Assembly: GCA_001898465.1 (NCBI GenBank)
Contig: MKTX01000004.1
Coordinates: 62,001 to 126,000, forward strand
Length of the DNA: 64,000 nt
Direction: 5' to 3'
Source: Sphingobacteriales bacterium 39-19
GTDB lineage: Bacteria; Bacteroidota; Bacteroidia; Chitinophagales; Chitinophagaceae
Of this stretch, positions 18,179-26,494 are shown piece after piece. The notes under the pieces are model-generated. The model was not told the origin of the DNA. It ran no database searches and saw only the letters and a program-made list of their open reading frames with translations. The first letter of the stretch is position 1, and each line of letters begins with the position of its first letter. A program made the translations under genes and the position numbers.

Positions 18179-19219
18179 ATGCCTTCTTTAAAAAACATAC
18201 GGGAACTCACCCTGCAGGAATTAAAAGATTATTTTGTGAGTATTGATGATAAAAAATTCAGGGCCATACAGGCTTATGAATGGCTATGGAAAAAGAATGC
18301 CCGCAGCTTTCAAGCAATGAGTAATTTACCCCTTGCATTGCGTGATAAGCTGGCACAGCAATTTAGCCTACCGGCATTAGAAGCAGAAAGTACCCAATAT
18401 AGCAGTGACGGCACCGTGAAAACACGCTTTAAAACCTATGATGGCCATTTTTTGGAAGGCGTTCTCATTCCTACCGAAAAAAGGGAGACGGCCTGTGTAT
18501 CTTCTCAAATTGGGTGTAGCCTAAGTTGTAAATTTTGCGCAACCGGACTTATGGAGCGTAAACGTAATTTACACTTTGATGAAATTTACGACCAGGTTGC
18601 CATCCTTAATGAACAAAGTGAGAAAACACATGGGCGCAGCTTGAGCAATATTGTATTTATGGGCATGGGCGAACCTTTACTGAATTATAAAAATGTATTA
18701 CTGGCAATTGATCGTATTACTTCGCCCGATACCATGAATATGAGCCCCAGGCGCATCACGGTATCTACCGCAGGGGTAGCTAAAAAAATAAAACAATTGG
18801 GCGATGATAAAGTTCGTTTCAACCTGGCGCTTTCCCTGCATGCCGCAACCGATGAAAAAAGAGACCAGATCATGGGTATTAATGAAACTAATAATATACA
18901 GGCCCTGGTAGATGCCTTAAATTATTTTTACCAGCAAACCAAAAATGATATTACACTGGAGTATGTATTATTAAAAGGGCAGAATGATAGCCTGGAAGAT
19001 GCCGCTGAATTAGTAAAGATTTACAGAAAAATACCCACTCACCTTATTAATGTAATAGAATACAATCCCGTAGCCGGTATTCCTTTTACCACCAGCGGCG
19101 CAGATACTACCGAAGCCTTTACCCGCTATTTGGCAAACCACCGGGTAAATGTGAGAGTAAGGCATAGCCGGGGTAAAGATATAGATGCTGCATGTGGCCA
19201 GCTTGCCAATAAAGAATAA
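18179..19219 (+). CDS. rlmN: Dual-specificity 23S rRNA/tRNA adenine-C2 methyltransferase
   Basis: A radical-SAM enzyme that methylates C2 of A2503 in 23S rRNA and A37 of some tRNAs. From the ATG at 18179 it is 346 aa (MPSLKNIRELTLQELKDYF). The cluster-binding CxxxCxxC is CSLSCKFC, in the context ACVSSQIGCSLSCKFCATG. The mechanistic C-terminal Cys is in DIDAACGQLANK, and the SAM-binding stretch IVFMGMGEPLLNY is present. The reading frame is open further upstream, but a promoter box lies in that part. It stands alone. Confidence 0.95.
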   Translation: MPSLKNIRELTLQELKDYFVSIDDKKFRAIQAYEWLWKKNARSFQAMSNLPLALRDKLAQQFSLPALEAESTQYSSDGTVKTRFKTYDGHFLEGVLIPTEKRETACVSSQIGCSLSCKFCATGLMERKRNLHFDEIYDQVAILNEQSEKTHGRSLSNIVFMGMGEPLLNYKNVLLAIDRITSPDTMNMSPRRITVSTAGVAKKIKQLGDDKVRFNLALSLHAATDEKRDQIMGINETNNIQALVDALNYFYQQTKNDITLEYVLLKGQNDSLEDAAELVKIYRKIPTHLINVIEYNPVAGIPFTTSGADTTEAFTRYLANHRVNVRVRHSRGKDIDAACGQLANKE

Positions 19220-19329
19220 AATATAGCTGTAAAATTTCTTATCTTTCCTTTAACATTGTTTTATAACGGGGTTTTAAACCCGGGACTCCTCTTGCAGTCT
19301 ATGATGTATAACCATTAAAAAAAGATAAC

Positions 19330-19989
19330 ATGAAGAAGATACTTTTCCTCGCTTTCATTTTTGCCAGCATTAGCTTTTCTGTAAGTGCACAGCAACAAAG
19401 ACAGAATGCTCCTAAAACTTTTGATAACCGCAATGGCATGAAACACGAAAAAGCGGGTCAATTAAAAGACCTTAACCTCACAGATGCACAAAAGGCCGAA
19501 CTCAAAAAAAGCAATGAAGCCTTAAAAGCAAAAATGCAGGCCTTAAGAAGCCAGGATATTACTCCTGAAGAAAGACAAAAACAAATGGAGGCCATTAAAT
19601 CAGAAAGACAAGCCAACCTCGATAAAATTCTTACTCCCGAACAAAAAGCTACTTTAGAAAAAAAGAAAGCAGAAAAGAAAGAAGATAAAATGGAAGAAAG
19701 AAGAGAAAAAGCTGAAAAAATGAAATCTGAACTTGATCTTACAGATGAACAATCAGCAAAAATGAAAGCCAATGCTGCAGCAAATAAAGAAAAGATCCAA
19801 GCCATCAGGAATAATAGTACCCTTACTGAAGATCAAAAGAAAGCCCAGATTAAAGAAATCTTGAAGTCTACAAAACAAGAGAATAAAGAAATACTTACTC
19901 CCGAACAGCAAAAGAAGATGAAAGAAATGCATAAAAAAAGAGAAGGGAAGAGAAGAGCCAATAACATTAAACCCGTATCTCAAAATTAA
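19330..19989 (+). CDS. Spy/CpxP-like periplasmic protein with a duplicated helical unit
   Basis: The protein has 219 aa, with a signal peptide (ILFLAFIFASISFSVSAQ, residues 4-21), then almost wholly charged helix. Two similar units can be aligned. The first starts LNLTDAQKAEL and ends ILTPEQKATLEKKK; the second starts LDLTDEQSAKM and ends ILTPEQQKKMKEM. Each has the LTxxQ-type motifs of Spy/CpxP envelope-stress chaperones. The tail is Lys/Arg-rich. A chaperone role is inference; low-complexity composition makes family calls weak. A strong terminator follows. Confidence 0.75.
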   Translation: MKKILFLAFIFASISFSVSAQQQRQNAPKTFDNRNGMKHEKAGQLKDLNLTDAQKAELKKSNEALKAKMQALRSQDITPEERQKQMEAIKSERQANLDKILTPEQKATLEKKKAEKKEDKMEERREKAEKMKSELDLTDEQSAKMKANAAANKEKIQAIRNNSTLTEDQKKAQIKEILKSTKQENKEILTPEQQKKMKEMHKKREGKRRANNIKPVSQN

Positions 19990-20009
19990 TTACCTGCACA
20001 ACCCCAGGA

Positions 20010-20037
20010 AAAGCCCGGTAGATCCGGGCTTTTTTTA
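20010..20037 (+). terminator. Intrinsic terminator after the Spy-like gene
   Basis: AAGCCCGG (20011-20018) pairs with CCGGGCTT (20024-20031) and is followed by seven or more T. Confidence 0.9.
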
Positions 20038-20054
20038 TTCTAAATTTCTAAACC

Positions 20055-20062
20055 TATCTTTG
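20055..20062 (+). promoter_or_regulatory. -7 box (TATCTTTG) ahead of the rluB-like gene
   Basis: An exact TAnnTTTG match, 36 bases before the ATG at 20099 and right after the preceding terminator. Confidence 0.6.
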
Positions 20063-20098
20063 TACCCCTGTTGAAAAACAGCAAAAATTAAAAATACC

Positions 20099-21064
20099 AT
20101 GAGCCAGGCGCCTTTTCAAAAATTTATAAGTAAGAAAAAAAATAGCGTAGTAAAAGAAGAATTACGCCAGGAAAAGAAAAAATATAAAAAAGAAAGAGCT
20201 GCATACTTTGATAAAGTAAAAGAAGAAAAATACCTGGCCCGCCAGGCTGCTGCAAATCCTGCAAAAAAAGCAGAAGTTCCTAAAAAAGATACGAAGCCGC
20301 AAAAAACAACGGAGGTTGCCATGCCGCTCAATAAGTTTTTGGCACATTGCGGGGTATGCTCCCGCAGGGATGCTATAGAATTGGTTACCACCGGTAAAGT
20401 GAAAGTAAATAAAGAAGTGGTAACAGAGCCCGGCTATAAAGTACAACCCACCGATGAAGTTGTATTTAACGGCAAAAAATTATTTGTAACTAAAAACCTG
20501 GTGTATATCCTGCTCAATAAACCCAAAGATTATATTACTACGAATGAAGATCCACAAGGCAGGAAAACTGTTTTACAACTTATAAAAAATGCAACGGATC
20601 AACGGGTGTATCCCATTGGCCGCCTAGACAGAAACACGTCGGGTGTACTTTTGCTTACCAATGATGGCGACCTTACCCAAAAACTTTCGCATCCCAGTTA
20701 CGAGGTAAAAAAAATATACGAAGTAAAATTAGATAAGATATTGGCAAAGGCTGATTTTGAAAAAATTTTAAAAGGAATTAAACTGGAAGATGGGCCGGTA
20801 CAGGTAGATAGCTTAGCATACGCTGACAGTAAGGATAAAAGCATTATCGGTATTGAAATTCACAGCGGCCGAAATCGCATAGTGCGCCGTATTTTTGAAT
20901 CTTTAGGATACGATGTAAAAGGATTAGACCGGGTGATGTATGGCACACTCACTAAAAAGAATGTGGAAAGAGGTAAATGGAGGATGTTGAGTGAAAAAGA
21001 AATACGGTTATTAAAATACCTGAACGCCTCAAAAAAAACAACGGTTGGCAACAAAAAAAATTGA
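20099..21064 (+). CDS. RluB/RsuA-family 23S rRNA pseudouridine synthase
   Basis: The protein has 321 aa. A Lys-rich N-terminal extension of about 75 residues precedes an S4 RNA-binding domain (MPLNKFLAHCGVCSRRDAIELV). The catalytic domain has the Asp in IGRLDRNTSGVLLLTNDGDL and the later HSGRNRIVRRIFESLGYDV motif. The closest known activity is RluB, which makes pseudouridine 2605 in 23S rRNA. The basic extension may help RNA binding (inference). Its 3' end overlaps the next synthase gene by 20 bases. Confidence 0.9.
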   Translation: MSQAPFQKFISKKKNSVVKEELRQEKKKYKKERAAYFDKVKEEKYLARQAAANPAKKAEVPKKDTKPQKTTEVAMPLNKFLAHCGVCSRRDAIELVTTGKVKVNKEVVTEPGYKVQPTDEVVFNGKKLFVTKNLVYILLNKPKDYITTNEDPQGRKTVLQLIKNATDQRVYPIGRLDRNTSGVLLLTNDGDLTQKLSHPSYEVKKIYEVKLDKILAKADFEKILKGIKLEDGPVQVDSLAYADSKDKSIIGIEIHSGRNRIVRRIFESLGYDVKGLDRVMYGTLTKKNVERGKWRMLSEKEIRLLKYLNASKKTTVGNKKN

Positions 21065-21773
21065 GATCATTTACGAAGATGATAACCTGGTTGCCATCAA
21101 CAAACCATCAGGGCAACTCAGTATTCCGGACCGGGAACAATCTGAACGCTCCCTAAAGGAAATGCTGCAGGAAAGATACGGCCAGGTATTTACTGTTCAC
21201 CGCTTAGATAAAGATACCAGCGGTATTGTACTATTTGCTAAAAATGCCGAAAGCCATAAATACCTTTGTCAACTTTTTGAAGAAAGAAAAGTTCAAAAAT
21301 TTTATACCGGTATTGTAATAGGCAACCCTAAACAAGTACAAGGCGATATAGAAGCGCCGCTTGCTGAACACCCGATGCACAAAGGTATCATGCAAGTACA
21401 TCGCAAAGGCAAGCCATCGCATACGGGTTACCGGGTGTTGCAAGCTTCCCCTTTTTATAGCCTGGTAGCCTTTGAATTATTTACCGGCCGCACCCACCAA
21501 ATAAGAGTACATGCCAAAGAATGGGGTTTCCCGCTTGCCTGCGATCCTTTGTATGGCGATGGTAAACCTGTATTTTTATCTTCTATTAAAAAGAAATACA
21601 ACCTGGGTAAGTTTGAAGAAGAGCGCCCTTTAATTAGCCGCCTGGCGCTTCATGCACATAAGCTTTCGTTTACACTCAGCAATGGGGAATTACTATCCCT
21701 GCAAGCAGCATTACCCAAAGAATTTAAAGCCCTTATGCAGCAGTTAGCAAAAAAAACAAATTACAACCCGTAA
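21045..21773 (+). CDS. RluA-family pseudouridine synthase
   Basis: The protein has 242 aa and starts at a TTG (21045) inside the end of the rluB-like gene; no ATG is available nearby. There is no S4 domain. The catalytic motif is HRLDKDTSGIVLFAKNAESH, and the later motif is FELFTGRTHQIRVHAKEWGFPLACDPLYG. This is a short RluA-type enzyme acting on rRNA or tRNA uridines; the exact site cannot be read. The 20-base overlap suggests translational coupling with the RluB-like enzyme. Confidence 0.9.
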   Translation: MATKKIEIIYEDDNLVAINKPSGQLSIPDREQSERSLKEMLQERYGQVFTVHRLDKDTSGIVLFAKNAESHKYLCQLFEERKVQKFYTGIVIGNPKQVQGDIEAPLAEHPMHKGIMQVHRKGKPSHTGYRVLQASPFYSLVAFELFTGRTHQIRVHAKEWGFPLACDPLYGDGKPVFLSSIKKKYNLGKFEEERPLISRLALHAHKLSFTLSNGELLSLQAALPKEFKALMQQLAKKTNYNP

Positions 21774-21811
21774 GTTCTTCGGACGTGTAAAATATTTACC
21801 TGGATATAGCA

Positions 21812-23332
21812 TCAATATTTTGCAGGTTGCCTGGGGCCAGGAATTGCATTTTTAATAAATGTACGCAGATGATCGGTGGCAGTAGCTAAATCATCTTTTC
21901 GCAAATACATCATGTGACCACTTTTATATCCTTCCCATTGTATCCTGTCTTTTAATACCCCTGATGGATCCATTTGCCACAAATTATATTTAGCATTAAA
22001 ATAATCACAAGCACCATCGTAATACCCGGATTGTACCAATAAATGTAAAAAAGGATTTTGTGCAATTGCCTGCCGGAGGTTTTCACCAGTCTGATCATTT
22101 TTATTATCCCATGGATGTACCGGTCCAAACATATTATATTTAAGATCGGTTTTATATTTCAACTCATCCCGCATATAAATATGTATTGCAGGTGTAAAAG
22201 ACTGCAGCCATGCAGTTAATTCTGCATTATAATCGGGGCCCAGGCCTGCCAGTTTTTTATCTATTCCTTTGTAACGGCTATCCAAACGGCCAATTGTAAA
22301 TCCCTGGTTGCGCAAGAGCTCTTTCCAAAATAAATTATAGGACACATCCAGGTTATTTTCCTCAATTACTTTTGGGGTAATACCACTATACAGGGCGTAT
22401 TGCGAAATAATTTTTTGTTTTTCTGTTGCATCTAATGAACTGCCTTTTGCCAATGCAGGCAACAATACATTCATGGTAAAATTTTCTACTTCGGGCAATA
22501 CTTGCAGTAAATCTTTTTGCTGTAATTGGGCAGGTAATTTTTTATGGTACCAGGCTGTTGCTGCAAAATAAGGCAGCCGCATGGCCTGCTCCAGGGCTCC
22601 CTCTCTTTTAATGCCAAGTTGTGTAGGCGATACCAGGATAATACCATTTAAATACATCCATTGTGATTCCTGCAATTCCAGGGCCAGCCCCGATACCCTT
22701 GTAGTTCCATAACTTTCTCCTATTAAAAATTTGGGAGAAGCCCAACGGTTATTCCGGGTTACAAAAGTACTGATCCATTCTGCCAGGTATTTAATATCTG
22801 CATTTACCCCAAAAAATTTTTCTTTGGGAATTTCTTTATCCACGATGCGGGAAAAACCGGTATTCACAGGATCTACATAAACAATATCGGCTACATCTAA
22901 AATAGAATTTTCATTATTCCGCATCCCATAAGGTTGTACGGGGTAGCCTTCATCATCAATATTTAAAATCCGGGGGCCGGTATAGCCAATCTCCATCCAT
23001 ACCGAAGGAGTACCCGGGCCTCCATTAAATGAAATCACAAGCGGCCGGTTCGATTTATCTAAAATTCCATCCCGCTCATAATAAGTATAAAACACCCCGG
23101 CAACAGGCCTGCCATCTTCATCCCAAACCGGTATGGTACCGGCTGTTGCTGTATAGGCAATATTTTGCCCTTTTATCATTATGGAATGTTTGGTAACTAC
23201 GCTGGAATCAACAGAAAGTACCCGGCTTGGGGAAGGCGGCAATTTCTTTACTTCTTTTTTATCGGGTTGGCTAAATGCCAGGTGACTAAGACCTAATAGC
23301 AGGCATAAAAATAAATTTTTCAAGCAAGTCAT
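21812..23332 (-). CDS. Secreted S10 serine carboxypeptidase
   Basis: The protein has 506 aa with a signal peptide (NLFLCLLLGLSHLAFSQ). It removes C-terminal residues from peptides in the periplasm or outside. The oxyanion region is ISFNGGPGTPSVWMEIGYTGP, the nucleophile Ser is in IGESYGTTRVSG, the Asp is in YYDGACDYFNAKYNLW and the His is in GYKSGHMMYLR. It stands alone and is convergent with the pseudouridine synthase. Confidence 0.92.
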   Translation of the reverse strand: MTCLKNLFLCLLLGLSHLAFSQPDKKEVKKLPPSPSRVLSVDSSVVTKHSIMIKGQNIAYTATAGTIPVWDEDGRPVAGVFYTYYERDGILDKSNRPLVISFNGGPGTPSVWMEIGYTGPRILNIDDEGYPVQPYGMRNNENSILDVADIVYVDPVNTGFSRIVDKEIPKEKFFGVNADIKYLAEWISTFVTRNNRWASPKFLIGESYGTTRVSGLALELQESQWMYLNGIILVSPTQLGIKREGALEQAMRLPYFAATAWYHKKLPAQLQQKDLLQVLPEVENFTMNVLLPALAKGSSLDATEKQKIISQYALYSGITPKVIEENNLDVSYNLFWKELLRNQGFTIGRLDSRYKGIDKKLAGLGPDYNAELTAWLQSFTPAIHIYMRDELKYKTDLKYNMFGPVHPWDNKNDQTGENLRQAIAQNPFLHLLVQSGYYDGACDYFNAKYNLWQMDPSGVLKDRIQWEGYKSGHMMYLRKDDLATATDHLRTFIKNAIPGPRQPAKY

Positions 23333-23478
23333 TTTAGTGTTAAAAAATAATAGCCCTGGTTATGAATCCATGAATATCTTTGAATTTTCAAGTTAGGAAT
23401 TAATATGATTATTTTTTCCAAAATTATTTAGGCGGTACAACCGTTGCTGCTTTTTTGTAAAACATTAAAAAGGTAAAG

Positions 23479-24027
23479 ATGTCTTATTGCATAGCCATAG
23501 AAAATATGAGCGGTGAAAGAAAAGAGCTGCATAAAGCCTACCACGACCAACTGTACGGATTCCCCATACATGATGATAATGCATTATTTGGCAGGCTTAT
23601 CCTGGAAATTAACCAGGCAGGCCTAAGTTGGGAAACTATTTTAAAAAAAGAACCTGCCTTTAAAAAAGCATACCACCAATACAATATAAAAAAAATAGCT
23701 GCTTACAACACGGCTGATTTTGAAAGATTAATGTCAAATCCCGGCATCATACGGAACCGGCTTAAGATTCAGGCAGCCATTGAAAATGCTAAGGCCATTT
23801 TACAGTTACAAAAGGAATATGGCTCTTTTGAAAAATGGATCGCCTTTCATCATCCAAAATCAAAAGAAGAATGGGTAAAAGTTTTTAAACAATATTTTAA
23901 ATTTACCGGGGGAGAAATTGTAAATGAATTTTTGATGAGCATTGGGTATTTGCCAGGGGCACACGTGGAAACATGCAAAATATATAAACGGGTTATAAAA
24001 CAAAAACCAGCCTGGCTTAAAAAATAA
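23479..24027 (+). CDS. tag: DNA-3-methyladenine glycosylase I
   Basis: The protein has 182 aa and excises 3-methyladenine from alkylated DNA. Family features are AYHDQLYGFPIHDDNALFG, LEINQAGLSWETILKKEPAF and NPGIIRNRLKIQAAIENA. The zinc ligands known in Tag appear kept: Cys4 near the start, the His in KAYHD, and His and Cys in GAHVETCKIYKR near the end. It is convergent with dinB, with 15 bases between them. The first codons (SYCIAIENMSG) lack the usual WCG after the Cys, a minor change. Confidence 0.9.
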   Translation: MSYCIAIENMSGERKELHKAYHDQLYGFPIHDDNALFGRLILEINQAGLSWETILKKEPAFKKAYHQYNIKKIAAYNTADFERLMSNPGIIRNRLKIQAAIENAKAILQLQKEYGSFEKWIAFHHPKSKEEWVKVFKQYFKFTGGEIVNEFLMSIGYLPGAHVETCKIYKRVIKQKPAWLKK

Positions 24028-24042
24028 TATGTATATTTTTTC

Positions 24043-25188
24043 TTAATTAGAAGAAGCCCGTTTTACTACATATTTACCATACCTGTTCTTCACTCCGTCA
24101 ATGGCTTTATACAAATGTGATTTGCGGTTTACATCATCAAACAAATTGGTTTGAATAGCATCCTGGGTAAGTTCACTCAGGCGTACACCCAATAATCGAA
24201 CTGGTTTTGATCCTTGATATAATTTTGAAAAAAGTGTTTTCGTTACCGGTATTATTTCATCATCGGCACAGGAAAAAGGAATGGCTGCCTGGCGGCTTAC
24301 GGTTTCAAAATCGGCATACCTGAGCTTGATGGCCACACAACCTGCCACTTTACCTTCCTGCCTTAGTTTATAACAAATTTTTTCTGTGAGCCTTACTAAT
24401 TCTGACTGTAAAAAGACGATACCTGTTTTACTTTCATCAAAAGTATTTTCAGATGAAATGGATTTAGCTTCATGGTATTCAATAACGGGGCCATGATGGA
24501 TACCCTGGCTTTTTTGCCAAAGATCAAGCCCGTTTTTTCCCAATCTTTCTTCCAGTGCATTACTGCCTGTTGTAAAAATATCATGGATGGTAAAGATGCC
24601 CATACTTTGCAATATCAATTGGGTTTGCTGGCCCACGCCGGGAATTTCGCCTACAGAAAGGGGGGCCAGGAATTCCTGCTCACGCCCATGTGGCACCTGC
24701 AAAAAACCATTTGGCTTTGCCTGGTTGGTTGCAATTTTAGCCATCATTTTATTGCTGGATAAACCAAAGGAAATAGGCAGGCCGGTTTGGTTCATAATAT
24801 TTTCCCGTAGCTTGATGGCCCACTGTAAAGGATCAAAAAATCTCTCCATTCCACTCAGGTCAAGATAAAATTCATCCACCGAAGCTTTCTCAACCAAGGG
24901 GGCTTCGGCTTTCATAATATTTGTAACCCAGCGGGAATATTTACTGTAATCAGTATAACTCCCTTTTAAAAAAATGGCCTGTGGGCAAAGTTGCCTGGCT
25001 TTATTAGAAGGCATAGCAGAATGTACCCCAAACTTACGGGCTTCATAACTACATGCTGCCACTACCCCTCTCTGACCGCCTCCTACAATTACCGGTTTCC
25101 CTTTTAAGGAAGGGTCATTGAGCACTTCTACCGACACAAAAAATGAATCGAGATCGTAATGGGCTATGGTGCGTAACGGGGAACTCAA
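24043..25188 (-). CDS. dinB: DNA polymerase IV (Y-family)
   Basis: The protein has 381 aa and is a translesion DNA polymerase. The metal-binding acids are in HYDLDSFFVSVE and in SVDEFYLDLSG. The helix-hairpin-helix region is VGEIPGVGQQTQLILQSMGI, and the little-finger domain follows from about residue 245. It is 18 bases downstream of the rimM stop codon on the same strand, so it may be read through from rimM. No LexA box was recognised. Confidence 0.95.
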   Translation of the reverse strand: MSSPLRTIAHYDLDSFFVSVEVLNDPSLKGKPVIVGGGQRGVVAACSYEARKFGVHSAMPSNKARQLCPQAIFLKGSYTDYSKYSRWVTNIMKAEAPLVEKASVDEFYLDLSGMERFFDPLQWAIKLRENIMNQTGLPISFGLSSNKMMAKIATNQAKPNGFLQVPHGREQEFLAPLSVGEIPGVGQQTQLILQSMGIFTIHDIFTTGSNALEERLGKNGLDLWQKSQGIHHGPVIEYHEAKSISSENTFDESKTGIVFLQSELVRLTEKICYKLRQEGKVAGCVAIKLRYADFETVSRQAAIPFSCADDEIIPVTKTLFSKLYQGSKPVRLLGVRLSELTQDAIQTNLFDDVNRKSHLYKAIDGVKNRYGKYVVKRASSN

Positions 25189-25206
25189 AATGAATATAAA
25201 ATATAT

Positions 25207-25722
25207 TTAAGTATAAATTTCCAATAATCCTTCCGGAATATTTACGATCACTTTCCTTTTCTGCTGGTCTAGTTTCACCAGGTTGTCTTCATGAACCGGT
25301 ATCAATGCTTCTTTACCTTTATATTGTATAGCACAGAGTAATTGGTGTGGCTGCTCAATAACTTCAATAATTTCGCCCAACTCTGTTTTGCCATCTACCA
25401 GCATAAAACCCAATAAAGAGATAGGCGCTTCTTTGGCTGCTACTTTTTTAAAATCGTTTTGTGTAAGCCACACCGGCCGGGGAGTAAGTTTCCGGGCTGT
25501 TTCCAGGGTTTCAATACCTTCTAATTTTACAAGCAACTCATCGCTATTTTTTACACTTACTTTTTCAATAAAATAAGGTAAAAAAAGATCCTTCTTCTCT
25601 TCTATAAATAAAGCCTGTATATTTTTAAGCAAGGTTTTTTTACCCAAATTATGGGCTAATAATAGATGCCCATGAATACCATGGCTGGCAACAAATTTCC
25701 CGATTTTAATATAATGCTGCAT
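25207..25722 (-). CDS. rimM: Ribosome maturation factor RimM
   Basis: I prefer the ATG at 25722 (MQHYIKIGKFVASHGIHG, 171 aa) to an upstream TTG at 25740. RimM assists late assembly of the 30S head and binds S19. The N-terminal RimM barrel (VASHGIHGHLLLAHNL) and the C-terminal PRC-barrel domain (LLGFMLVDGKTELGEIIEV to ALIPVHEDNLVKLD) are both present. It follows rpsP, but a strong terminator sits between them, so its own promoter or partial read-through is needed. Confidence 0.93.
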   Translation of the reverse strand: MQHYIKIGKFVASHGIHGHLLLAHNLGKKTLLKNIQALFIEEKKDLFLPYFIEKVSVKNSDELLVKLEGIETLETARKLTPRPVWLTQNDFKKVAAKEAPISLLGFMLVDGKTELGEIIEVIEQPHQLLCAIQYKGKEALIPVHEDNLVKLDQQKRKVIVNIPEGLLEIYT

Positions 25723-25757
25723 GTATTGTAAAGATAACAAAGTTCATAAGCGAAATT

Positions 25758-25784
25758 AAAAAAGCCCTGCAAAAATGCAGGGCT
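25758..25784 (-). terminator. Intrinsic terminator between rpsP and rimM
   Basis: On the minus strand AGCCCTGC pairs with GCAGGGCT around a short T-rich loop and is followed by six T. It would end most rpsP transcripts before rimM. Confidence 0.9.
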
Positions 25785-25814
25785 GAAATGTAGTTGTGGG
25801 AAAGATGCAAAGAA

Positions 25815-26315
25815 TTATTCAGCATTTTCTGATCCTTCAGCAGGCGCTTCTGTAGCAGGAGCGTCAGCAGCAGGTGCGGCAGTTGCCTGTACTTCAGCTT
25901 CAGCCACTTTTTTTACCACGGGTGCATTCCGCTTGTCCATGCGCCCTTTTTTATGAGCAATTTGACGTTTTGCCAAATTAGCATCATGTTCTGTACTCCA
26001 TTTGGTAAATTTTTCCATAGCAGTAGCTTCATCAAAAAGACCCAGGCTTACACCTCTTAGCAAATGCTTAAGAAATAATACGCCCTTGTAAGAAAGAATA
26101 CGCCTAACGGTATCGGTAGGTTGAGCGCCTTTCTGTAGCCAATCCAATGCTTTCTGCCGGTCAATTTGTACAGTAGCAGGAACTGTAAGTGGATTGTACG
26201 TACCAAGTTTTTGAATGAATTTACCATCTCTGGGGCTGCGGGCATCCGCAATTACGATGAAATAGAATGGCCTCTTCTTGGAGCCATGTCTTTGCAATCT
26301 CATTTTAACAGCCAT
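25815..26315 (-). CDS. rpsP: 30S ribosomal protein S16 with long C-terminal tail
   Basis: The conserved S16 core is at residues 1-80 ([29 protein letters not shown]). The protein is 166 aa, about twice a typical S16. Residues 85-130 form an added basic helical part. The last 35 are a low-complexity tail rich in Ala, Pro, Glu and Thr. Such tails are common in Bacteroidota. It has a very good promoter upstream and a strong terminator downstream. Confidence 0.96.
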   Translation of the reverse strand: MAVKMRLQRHGSKKRPFYFIVIADARSPRDGKFIQKLGTYNPLTVPATVQIDRQKALDWLQKGAQPTDTVRRILSYKGVLFLKHLLRGVSLGLFDEATAMEKFTKWSTEHDANLAKRQIAHKKGRMDKRNAPVVKKVAEAEVQATAAPAADAPATEAPAEGSENAE

Positions 26316-26378
26316 AAAAAATAGACATTTTTTTGGTTGTGAATAAATAGGGTTTACTTTCCTTTAAAAAAAGGAGGA

Positions 26379-26409
26379 CAAAGATAACAAGCATGTAATG
26401 AAAAACCAA
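26379..26409 (-). promoter_or_regulatory. rpsP promoter: TTTG, 19 bases, TATCTTTG
   Basis: The minus-strand TTTG (plus 26406-26409) and TATCTTTG (plus 26379-26386) are 19 bases apart, the best -33/-7 pair in the window. The leader to the rpsP ATG is about 60 bases. Confidence 0.75.
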
Positions 26410-26494
26410 ATCTTAATTGCTTTTAAGCCAATTATTTAGAATACGTCCGATTTTGGATGAAATAGAGGTAACCGATTGGTTACTAAACCTTCTT

